DNA from: CAYSHJ01 sp964589725 | Lineage (GTDB): Bacteria > Planctomycetota > Planctomycetia > Planctomycetales > Planctomycetaceae | Direction of reading: 5' to 3' | Assembly (NCBI GenBank): GCA_964589725.1 | Contig: CAZPUJ010000319.1 | Span: forward strand, 1-7,289 | DNA: 7,289 nt | In this document: one piece after another, positions 1 through 6,700 of the stretch | How positions within the stretch are numbered: the first letter of the stretch is position 1 | Layout of the letters: the number at the start of each line of letters is the position of its first letter | Made by a program: the position numbers and the translations under genes | Notes under the pieces: generated by a model | Database searches by the model: none | What the model was told of the DNA's origin: nothing | The model's input: the letters and a program-made list of their open reading frames with translations, nothing else

Positions 1-1257
1 TTGAGGAAACGTCAACCGACCGTCCTGCATGCGTGACACGCCAATCGTTTTCTCTTTCGTGCTGAGCACGATGACTTCGGCCGTGCCGTTGCCGTCGAGG
101 TCTTGCACGCGGATTTGATCGGCGCCGACGAGTCCCGAAAATGTCTCGCCCTGTTCCAGCGCGGCGCCTTGGCGCTGACGGAAGACGATCATGCGCGCCG
201 CGTCGGGATCGGCCACGACGACGTCGGTCAGGCCGTCGCCGTCGAGGTCGCCGGTCGCCAGGTCGCGATCCTTGCCCGCGCCTTGCTGGCCAAAACCGTA
301 ATGAATCAAACGGCTCGCCAGTTCGCCGGGCTTCGGCGCGGGACGCTCCATCTGGAAGACTTTGATGCGGCCGGTTTGGCTGTCGACTGAGAGGACTTCA
401 ACCTGCGGCGTCTTGTCGATATTCGCGATCGAGACCGAGCGCGGCTTCATCAAGTCGAACTTCAACTCCGGACCCAAACGGCCGTCCGGACCTTGCAGCC
501 GCGCGGCGAGCGACTGCTCGTGTTCGTCGTGCGAAAGAAAGCACAAGTCTTTACGGCCATCGCCGTCGAGGTCGGCGATCTGACCCAGCGAGCAGCGATC
601 CGATGTGTTGAACAGACTCTCCGGTGCGGCTAGCTTGCCGTTGGGTTGTTGGTACAGCAGATAGATTTGGTTCAGCCCCAACACGGCGATGTCGTCGCGA
701 TTGTCGCTGTTGAGATCTCCGGCCAAGACCAACCACGACAGCGCGGGGACATCGGGCAAACGAAACGTCGTCTTCTCCGACCATTCGCCGGACTTCGGTT
801 GATAGCGGATCACCAGCCTGTCCGGCGTGCCGAAGTACACGATGTCTGTACGGCCGTCGGCGTTGAAATCTCCCAGGGCCAACGCGGAGATTTCGTGATC
901 GACGCTAAGTTTGCGATGCTCGAACCTCCAGAGTTGCGGAAACTGATTGATCTCGACTTTGACGGTGGGATCATTCGCCGGTTTCGTTTTCCGCTGCAGT
1001 AGCAGATCGAGCCGACTGTGACTGTTGTCGGCCACGACGAGGTCGGTCAGCCCGTCTTGATTCAAATCTCCGGCGACCAAATTCGCCGAGCGTGGCGACA
1101 GTTTGAACAGTTCGAGCTCGCGGAAGCCGTAGTCCTGAGCCAGTTCGCTGAAGGAATCGTCCTCCTCCGCGTGCAGGGACGGAGCGAACAGACACCACAA
1201 AACACCCCAAACAAGCGGACTGATGAGCGACCTTCGCCACCTGGCAAGCGTGGACAT
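1..1257 (-). CDS. Secreted VCBS/FG-GAP repeat beta-propeller protein (3' end beyond window)
   Basis: This frame is open from an ATG at 1257 to the left edge, giving 419 residues without a stop, so the C-terminus is missing. The start is supported by AGGAG (complement of 1266-1270) with an 8-base spacer, and by a signal peptide right behind it: a basic n-region with RWRR, a hydrophobic core, and probable cleavage after SLHA at residue 30. Six VCBS/FG-GAP loops of the DxNxDGxxD type are visible at about residues 62-77, 128-143, 178-194, 227-242, 335-350 and 384-399. Examples are GDLNQDGLTD and ADLDGDGRKD. A seventh, degenerate blade lies near 276-291. The 49-66 residue period fits integrin-alpha-like propeller blades, whose Asp loops usually bind Ca2+. 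It is probably exported to the periplasm or cell surface. The family has no single reaction, so ligand and role are unknown. Confidence 0.9.
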   Translation of the reverse strand, partial: MSTLARWRRSLISPLVWGVLWCLFAPSLHAEEDDSFSELAQDYGFRELELFKLSPRSANLVAGDLNQDGLTDLVVADNSHSRLDLLLQRKTKPANDPTVKVEINQFPQLWRFEHRKLSVDHEISALALGDFNADGRTDIVYFGTPDRLVIRYQPKSGEWSEKTTFRLPDVPALSWLVLAGDLNSDNRDDIAVLGLNQIYLLYQQPNGKLAAPESLFNTSDRCSLGQIADLDGDGRKDLCFLSHDEHEQSLAARLQGPDGRLGPELKFDLMKPRSVSIANIDKTPQVEVLSVDSQTGRIKVFQMERPAPKPGELASRLIHYGFGQQGAGKDRDLATGDLDGDGLTDVVVADPDAARMIVFRQRQGAALEQGETFSGLVGADQIRVQDLDGNGTAEVIVLSTKEKTIGVSRMQDGRLTFPQ

Positions 1258-1504
1258 ATGATTTTCTCCTGCGGCACTCGCCGACGACGAACGCTGCGGT
1301 GTCGTCCGCCGTGGCGTGGTGCAAGGTGGCAGGATAGCAATCGGCGAGTTCAATGACAGCCACGGCCGGTTGTTGTCCCACGGCTGACTAGTTCTTCAGT
1401 CTGCGTCCTGGTTGAAATACAAGCCCGAAGCGCAAACGAGGGATTTCCGCGCATATCCCTCGCTTGCGCGTCGGGCTTGTATGACTGCGCAGACCAAGGA
1501 AATC
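1258..1504. other. Intergenic region with a palindromic element
   Basis: This is the gap between the zinc-ribbon gene and the VCBS gene, both on the minus strand. It contains the palindrome at 1417-1482 and the VCBS ribosome-binding site near 1266-1270. I see no convincing promoter and no coding signal in the rest. The short reading frames here either pass through the palindrome or run antisense. Confidence 0.6.
1417..1482. repeat. Long intergenic palindrome, REP-like, 28-base arms
   Basis: The left arm 1417-1444 and right arm 1455-1482 are inverted copies matching at 26 of 28 positions, around a 10-base loop (1445-1454). The left arm begins with ATACAAGCCCGAAGCGCA. It starts 22 bases after the stop of the zinc-ribbon gene in that gene's direction of transcription. 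One mismatch becomes a G-U pair in minus-strand RNA, so the hairpin would be stronger in that transcript. No U tract follows, so it is not a classical intrinsic terminator. Translated, the arm gives a YKPDAQAR-like peptide that I recall from many spurious planctomycete ORFs. That suggests a dispersed repeat family, but it is memory, not a search. It could stabilise mRNA 3' ends, attenuate transcription, or be a mobile palindromic element. Confidence 0.85.
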
Positions 1505-1984
1505 TCACTGTGGGTCGAACCGCTGGCCGCACATCACGCACATCCGTTTGCCGGGAGTGATTTTGGCTTCGCACTTCGGGCAGTAATCCGGGACCGGCGG
1601 AAGGTCGCCGCCGTATTCGCCATCCGCCAGTCCGTCCTCCAGATCGACCCGCTGTTGCATGCAGCGCAGATCCAGATCAGTGATGACCCCTTTGTCGATC
1701 ATCAGTCGCAGCAGTGATTCGACGGTCAAGTGCAGCTGCCCGACTCGGGCGAGCAGTTCGTCACGGTGACGTGCGTCCGCCGCTTCGCGCTTCAAGGCCG
1801 ATTTGGCGGCCATCGCGAAAGGGTTGTGTTCGGATTCCGATTCGTCACCGGAGGCCCAATCGTCGCTGGTTGTCGAGTCGTCGCCATAGGCCAATTCGTC
1901 GGAAAATGTGGACTCGGACTGAGCCGACGGTTCCATGTTTAGCTCGTCATCCTCGCCCGTCAGAAGAAGTTTGAAAAGCCCCAT
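1505..1984 (-). CDS. Small cytosolic protein with acidic N-terminus and C-terminal zinc ribbon
   Basis: The product is 159 residues from an ATG at 1984, which has GGAAAGG six bases upstream. The frame extends up to a GTG at 2026, but that start has no good ribosome-binding site. The first 55 residues are rich in Asp, Glu and Ser and look disordered. Residues 60-120 are mostly helical, with a stretch around VESLLRLMIDKGVITDLDL that resembles a short helix-turn-helix-like or dimerising pair. The C-terminus holds four cysteines as Cys135-x2-Cys138-x10-Cys149-x2-Cys152, a zinc-ribbon arrangement. There is no signal peptide or membrane segment, so it should be cytosolic, unlike the other products in the window. 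I do not recognise a named family. Zinc ribbons of this kind serve in nucleic-acid or protein binding, so a regulatory or adaptor role is possible but unproven. Confidence 0.8.
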   Translation of the reverse strand: MGLFKLLLTGEDDELNMEPSAQSESTFSDELAYGDDSTTSDDWASGDESESEHNPFAMAAKSALKREAADARHRDELLARVGQLHLTVESLLRLMIDKGVITDLDLRCMQQRVDLEDGLADGEYGGDLPPVPDYCPKCEAKITPGKRMCVMCGQRFDPQ

Positions 1985-1990
1985 CAGCAA

Positions 1991-1997
1991 CCTTTCC
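1991..1997 (-). promoter_or_regulatory. Ribosome-binding site that fixes the start of the zinc-ribbon gene
   Basis: The minus strand reads GGAAAGG followed by a six-base spacer and the ATG at 1984. The site favours this ATG over the upstream in-frame GTG at 2026, which would add 14 residues without recognisable features. Confidence 0.6.
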
Positions 1998-2169
1998 GAG
2001 CGAGAGTTGACATGACGACCGCACACGATCCAACGACGATCGTAGTGCGCGGCTGCTCAAGAATAGGTCACGAAATGCGAATGGGCGATGATTGCGGGAT
2101 GACACAAGGCGTTTGACAAACCCAAATCGTCGTCAGAACGCAGGTGTCTATATCTCGTTTGGCCAGGAA

Positions 2170-2263
2170 TGAGACAGGCGAGTAGGGTGGCGTCAGCCTC
2201 CCCCCCGGTCCTGCGCCTAATGTACCGGGGGGCTGACGCCGCCCCGCTCGCCAGAATGTCTCA
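2170..2263. repeat. GC-rich long imperfect palindrome downstream of the EF-hand gene
   Basis: Nested inverted segments pair as follows: 2170-2176 with 2257-2263 (TGAGACA/TGTCTCA), 2177-2182 with 2247-2252 (GGCGAG/CTCGCC), 2185-2187 with 2242-2244, 2189-2198 with 2231-2240 (GGCGTCAGCC, perfect over 10 bases), and 2203-2209 with 2224-2230 (CCCCGGT/ACCGGGG). The loop is 2210-2223, with small bulges on both sides. The element begins 30 bases after the stop of the EF-hand gene. Translated on the minus strand it gives GERGGVSPPV, a string I remember from spurious planctomycete ORFs, so it is probably a dispersed repeat family different from the one at 1417-1482. No U tract follows. It may act as a transcription or mRNA 3'-end structure. 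Confidence 0.8.
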
Positions 2264-2293
2264 CGAATGGCGGCGCGAGGGCCAGCGGCAGAG

Positions 2294-3385
2294 TTATTCG
2301 GTCTTGCGATAAAGTGCGGCAAACGCGGCTTGATTGATTGGCAATGACAGCGCGATTCCGGCGTCGTCGAATTTCTTCTTTGCCGACCGAGCACGTTCCC
2401 ACTCGTCCTGCGTGAGCTGGCCATCGCGGTTCTGATCCAGAAACTGGAAGGCGCTGACCGCGGCGGACGACTCCGTGGCATCCGGCTTTTTCTCTTTATC
2501 CGTGTCTGATTTCGAATTGTCAGCGGACTTAGCGGTCTCGCCGGGCTTTGTCGTTTCACTCTTCGAGTTATCTCGCTTGACACTCAAACCACTGGGGCGT
2601 CCAGACGAACCGTTCCTAGCAGAGCCTGAAGACTTGCCGGCCGCCGCCGTGCCGGACGCTTTTGCGGTGCGTTTGTTGGCGGACGCGATGAGTTCAGCCG
2701 GCGTGAGGAAGCCATCGCTGTTGCGGTCAAGTTCATAAAACTGCGCGAACGCCTTGCGGTCCCATTCGTACAAGCCGATTTGTCCGTCGCTGTTTTGATC
2801 GCGGTCTCGATATTCGTCGGGAAGCTCTTTGGTCACTCGCGGCTTCGGTTTCTTTTCCTTGCTCGCGGCACTCTTGCTGGAGGAATCGCCGCGGTCGCGC
2901 CGATCGCCGGAGTCGCTGCGGCCTTCGTCTCTCCGGAAATCGTCTCTCCGGAAATCGTCGCCACGCCCCGAATCGCCGAAGCGAAACGACTCACGACGCT
3001 CGTCCGAATCTGACCGAGAATCCCGGGGATCGCGGCTGCCGGAAGAGGGAGGAGGACCGCCGAAGCGGAAGCCCCCCCCTTCACGCTCCATCTGTTCGCG
3101 GACTCGCTGCATCGAGTCACTAAATTGAGCCTTCGTAATGGGACCAGACGCGTTGAGGCCAGACTGACCGATCCGGTCCCGCAGGAAACTTTGCTGGATT
3201 TCCGACGCATCCAGTTGGCCGTCCTGATTTCGATCCAGATACTCGAACATCCGATCTGGCGACGGAGGGCCTCCGCCGAAGCCACCTCCTCCGAAGCCAC
3301 CGGGACGCTGGGCCTCCGCGGGAGAGGTCAGGCCAGCCAAACAGGCGCTGACGACCAAAGCGATCAACGGATTAGTGCGTTTCAT
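2294..3385 (-). CDS. Exported EF-hand (calcium-binding) protein with Gly-rich N-terminus
   Basis: The product is 363 residues from an ATG at 3385, chosen because a signal peptide follows (KR, then LIALVVSACLAGL, cleavage after AEA at residue 25) and AAGGA lies seven bases upstream. An in-frame GTG at 3499 would only bury the signal. The mature protein starts QRPGG with a Gly/Phe-rich run to residue 40. Four canonical 12-residue EF loops follow at 51-62, 196-207, 220-231 and 317-328, each DxNxDGxxxxxE. Examples are DRNQDGQLDASE and DRNSDGFLTPAE. A degenerate hand (GPITKAQF) sits at 81-88. Loops two and three form a close pair. The hands are separated by disordered spacers: an Arg/Asp/Ser-rich one at 101-190 and a Lys/Ser/Thr-rich one at 235-310. 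Related Gly-rich EF-hand proteins are frequent in planctomycetes. Ca2+ binding is very likely, but the partner is unknown. It diverges from the secretin-like gene. Confidence 0.9.
   Translation of the reverse strand: MKRTNPLIALVVSACLAGLTSPAEAQRPGGFGGGGFGGGPPSPDRMFEYLDRNQDGQLDASEIQQSFLRDRIGQSGLNASGPITKAQFSDSMQRVREQMEREGGGFRFGGPPPSSGSRDPRDSRSDSDERRESFRFGDSGRGDDFRRDDFRRDEGRSDSGDRRDRGDSSSKSAASKEKKPKPRVTKELPDEYRDRDQNSDGQIGLYEWDRKAFAQFYELDRNSDGFLTPAELIASANKRTAKASGTAAAGKSSGSARNGSSGRPSGLSVKRDNSKSETTKPGETAKSADNSKSDTDKEKKPDATESSAAVSAFQFLDQNRDGQLTQDEWERARSAKKKFDDAGIALSLPINQAAFAALYRKTE
2926..2955. repeat. Tandem 15-base duplication inside the EF-hand gene
   Basis: The unit CGTCTCTCCGGAAAT occurs twice in direct succession (2926-2940 and 2941-2955) and then begins again for four bases. 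In the EF-hand protein it encodes the doubled peptide DDFRR-DDFRR within the Arg/Asp-rich spacer. The repeat keeps frame, so copy-number change by slippage would alter spacer length without disrupting the protein. Confidence 0.85.
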
Positions 3386-3392
3386 CCTCAAA

Positions 3393-3397
3393 TCCTT
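3393..3397 (-). promoter_or_regulatory. Ribosome-binding site that fixes the start of the EF-hand gene
   Basis: The minus strand reads AAGGA, seven bases before the ATG at 3385. A second purine run, GAGG, abuts the ATG and is too close to act. Together with the signal peptide this sets the start at 3385 rather than the GTG at 3499. Confidence 0.6.
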
Positions 3398-3435
3398 GAA
3401 GCCAGAGCGACCGAAAGTTGCGATGACGGTGTTCC

Positions 3436-3468
3436 ATAATAGCGGGCAGCCAAAACACTCATGGTCAA
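3436..3468 (-). promoter_or_regulatory. Weak candidate promoter of the EF-hand gene
   Basis: On the minus strand TTGACC (complement of 3463-3468) precedes TATTAT (complement of 3436-3441). The hexamers are good, but the 21-base spacer is longer than the usual 17, so only the -10 may be real. Its distance to the ATG at 3385 is reasonable. Planctomycete promoters do not always match the Escherichia coli consensus. Confidence 0.2.
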
Positions 3469-3766
3469 CGTGTTGCGGCCGACGAGAGAGCTTAATCACT
3501 GGTGAATCGGAACGTCAGGCAAGGGATTCTGAAGATCCGTAACGTGTCGTGCTTGGATGGGGTTATGCCGGTCGGTTGTCCAAATTCAACACGCCGATCC
3601 CGCCAAAGTTTCGGTGAGCCCTGAAACGTGTCATAACCTTCGCGGAGTCACGGGAGAAAGTCCTCGTTTTACAGCCGCATCTTGAGTTTCAGCGCTTCAG
3701 CGAGATAGCATCCTTAGATTCATGAACCCCAAAACTTGAAAACAGAGACCCAGATCGAGGTGTCCC

Positions 3767-6700
3767 ATGATCTCCTTCCTTCGGCGGTATGCGGGTTTCT
3801 TGGCGTACCTGTTGTTGTTGGGTGTACTGGCCGACTCGATGGCTCAGGGTCAACGTCCGGGCAATCGGCCCGGCGGAGGGGGCGGCGGCGGCGGGAGAGG
3901 CAACTTTGGCGGCGGGTTCGGGGGTGGCTTCGGCGGCCCGGGTGGCGGTTCTTCACTAGGAATGCTGTCGCGAGAAAACATCGTCGCCGAACTCAAGCTC
4001 ACCGAGGAACAACAGACCAAGATCAAGGAGTTGAGCGACAAAACGCGGGCTGACCCGAAGGTCCGCGAACTGTTCGGCAAACTGCGTGACGTCACCGACG
4101 AGGACCGAGAGGCTCTGTCGGCCGACATTCGTAAAGCCATGGAGAACCAGCGCAAGCAAGTTGATGAAGAATTGAAAAAGATCTTGTCCGACGAACAGTA
4201 CGCGCGCTATCGGCAACTCGCGTTGCAAACTCGCGGCATCGCAGCCTTCGTGGACACCGGGATCATCAGCGACTTGAAATTGACCGACTCGCAACAAGAA
4301 AAACTCAAGACGCTGTCGGACGAATTGGACAAGAAACGTAGCGAATTCTTCGCAAAAGCTGGCACGTCGGGCTTTGGTGGCGGTGACGATCTCCGAACAA
4401 AGCTTGAGGAAATGCGAAAGGAAAATGAGGCTCAACGGCTGTCCGTTTTGACGGAAGAGCAGCGGAAACTTTGGACCGATTTGCAAGGCGCGGAACTGAA
4501 GACGGAAGAAGCTTCAAGCGACGGTGGTTCGCGATTCGCACGCCGCCCGCGTACCGAAGTCAACGCCGACGCCGTCGGCAGCCAAGCCGCGGATGATGCC
4601 TCGACTCCGAAGACACCGGTCGTGTCGTTCGGCAAGGCGGTGGCTTTGGCTGATGGAGCGAAGGCGTCGAACGCCGACGGCGAAAACGCCTCCCCGGACA
4701 AGCCTGCGGACGCCGCCAAAAAAGTGAAGGTCGAAAAGCTGTCGTTCAACTTTCGACACGCTCCTTGGGCCGACGTCTTGAAAGCGTTCGCCGAGCTTTC
4801 CGAGCTGACGCTCGATCTCAATGTCGTCCCGCCCGGCACATTCAATTATTTCGACGAGCGAGAATACTCGCCGGCGGAAGCCCTGGATGTGATCAACGGC
4901 TACTTGCTCCAAAAGGGCTTTTTGTTGGTACAACGTGATCAGTTCTTGGTCGTGCTCAATATCGACGACGGCATTCCGCCGAACCTTGTCCCGAACATCT
5001 CGATCGATGAACTCGCGCAACGTGGAAAGAATGAACTGCTCAACATCATGCTGCCGTTGGAAGGAATCACTGCCGAAGATGCCGCCGCTGAGGTGAAGGA
5101 CTTGGTGGGTCCACAAGGCAGCGTGGTCGCGCACAAGAAACTCAATGCGATCAGCGTCACCGACATTGGTTCGAATCTGCGGCGGATTCAGAAACTGCTC
5201 ATCGGTATGAGCGCAGCCCCTGCCGACATCACCTTTCGTTCGTTCGAGCTCAAGCACATCGAGGCTGCCGCCGCCGATTCGACCGTTCGTCAAATGTTCG
5301 GACTGGCGGGACGAGGGCCGGAGTCGGTCAGCGATGGACTCCGTCCGCGTTACGAAAACCGAGATCCTCGTGACGAACGTGATCGGCGGTCTGCTCCTCC
5401 GCCAACCGCTTCCACGAGCAAAGCTCGCGTGCAAGTCGCCATTGATGAACGCACCAATCGGCTGCTCGTCACCGCCGGCGCGGCTGAGATGAAGATCATC
5501 GAAGACACGCTCAAGGCGATCGACGTCGCCGAAGAAGCCGGCGCGGCACGCAAAGCAAGAAGCCGTGAGCCGTACCTGGAGGTCTATTCGCTGAAGTCCG
5601 CCGACGCGATGGAGGTGGCCAAGACGCTGAACGTGCTTTATCCCGGCACAGTGGTCAACGAAGACGGCCGTGCCCGCCGCTTGCACATTCACGCGACGCC
5701 GGCAGCTCATGTCGAAATCGAGCGGATGATTCGCCGGCTGGATGGCGAAGGAAGTGGCCAACTGTCGGCCGCCGTGATCCCCTTGGGCCGCCTCGACGCG
5801 CTCACCGCCACCCAGACGCTGCATGCGTTGTTCGCCGGCGAGAAAGATACCGCTCCACATTTTCAGCCGCACCCAACTGGTGCTGGTCTGATCGTTCGTG
5901 GCACGGTTGATCAAGTCAATCAAATCAAAATGTTGTTGTCGCAAATGGACCCCAGTTCGCTCACCGGCGCAGGCCCTAAAGGTCCGCTGCGCACGATCCC
6001 ACTCAATGGCCGAGACCCGGATGAGTTCGGCCGCCTGTTGCAGCAATTCTGGAGTAGTCGCAATTCCAATCCGATCATCGTGGTGCCGTCCGCATCAAAG
6101 CCCATTCAAGACCTGCGCGTTCCCGCCGCCATCTCGCCAGTCGATGCGGCGGACGCGCCAGCGCGACGTTCCTCGGCCACGGAAATTCCCGCACGATCAA
6201 GTTCGTCGCGCCCGGGTGGGGCCGTGAATGCCGACCGTTCCGCCGACCGCGATGCACAGACCGATCCAGCAACGACTGACTCGAAGCTACAACCGGCGCG
6301 ATCGTCCAGGCAACGGCCGAGTAACTCGGACTCACCACGACGTCGCAAAACGCGCACGGAACAGCCGCGTCAACCGAACATCGACAACGCGCCACGAGCC
6401 GAAAGCGTCGCTCCGGGAGGCCGACCGCAGTTCCTCACGGCGAGTTTGGCGGTTGAAGAAATGGACGAAACGCCAGCGGTGAGTCCTGCCGATTCGTTAA
6501 GTTCCGACAAGCGTGCCCAGCGTCGTGCCGCTCGCCGTGCAGAGACGCTGGACGCTCGGCCGCGAAAGGCCAAGAAGCCAAAAGCCGCGGCCACGGACAA
6601 GTCCGCGACGCAATCCTCGTCGCCAAGTACCGACCCTCAAAAGGCGTCCACGGACGAACCATCGAGTGACCGCGAGAATCGCGACGAAGTGAAAGCCTCA

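Larger units (their letters stand above)
1985..2293. other. Intergenic region with a second palindromic element
   Basis: This gap lies between the EF-hand gene stop and the zinc-ribbon gene start, both on the minus strand. It contains the palindrome at 2170-2263. The remaining part, roughly 1998-2169, should hold the promoter of the zinc-ribbon gene, but I could not find a well-spaced -35/-10 pair. A plus-strand TTGACA at 2113-2118 has no -10 at normal distance and no gene downstream on that strand. No coding signal is visible. Confidence 0.55.
3386..3766. other. Divergent upstream region of the EF-hand and secretin-like genes
   Basis: This 381-base non-coding stretch must hold the promoters of both divergent genes. 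The heptamer AACGTGT occurs three times on the plus strand, at 3467-3473, 3541-3547 and 3625-3631. On the minus strand TATTAT (complement of 3436-3441) could be a -10 about 50 bases before the EF-hand start. On the plus side, GAGG at 3757-3760 with a six-base spacer is the likely ribosome-binding site of the secretin-like gene. I found no strong plus-strand -35/-10 pair. Confidence 0.55.

Noticed and set aside
82..560. Recurring GCCGTCGAGGTC in the left part of the window
   Set aside because: It is the codon-level trace of the LDGDG calcium-loop motif in successive VCBS blades, not an independent DNA repeat.
1350..1574. 74-codon minus-strand frame containing YKPDAQAR-like peptide
   Set aside because: It is the palindrome at 1417-1482 read as protein, and it overlaps the end of the zinc-ribbon gene.
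2113..2118. Perfect TTGACA on the plus strand
   Set aside because: The nearest TATATC lies 30 bases away, beyond normal spacing, and no plus-strand gene follows.
1417..2263. CRISPR array or intrinsic terminators
   Set aside because: There are no regularly spaced direct repeats, and neither palindrome is followed by a U tract. They are better called palindromic repeats.
2217..2402. 61-codon minus-strand frame ending in GERGGVSPPVH
   Set aside because: It overlaps the EF-hand gene end in another frame and runs into the palindrome. It is a repeat-derived spurious frame.
2068..2583. 171-codon minus-strand frame at the 3' end of the EF-hand gene
   Set aside because: It is out of frame with the EF-hand gene, crosses the palindrome and has composition typical of a shadow frame.
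3383..3499. N-terminal extension of the EF-hand protein from a GTG at 3499
   Set aside because: It lacks a ribosome-binding site and would bury a clear signal peptide that starts at the ATG at 3385.
3736..4053. 105-codon plus-strand frame starting upstream of the secretin-like gene
   Set aside because: It starts with TTG, overlaps the secretin-like gene in another frame and turns Arg-rich over its Gly run. It shows no domain.
4514..6046. 510-codon minus-strand open frame
   Set aside because: It lies entirely antisense to the secretin-like gene, whose frame shows a signal peptide and recognisable repeated domains. The antisense product has no recognisable domain and is a shadow of GC-rich codon use.
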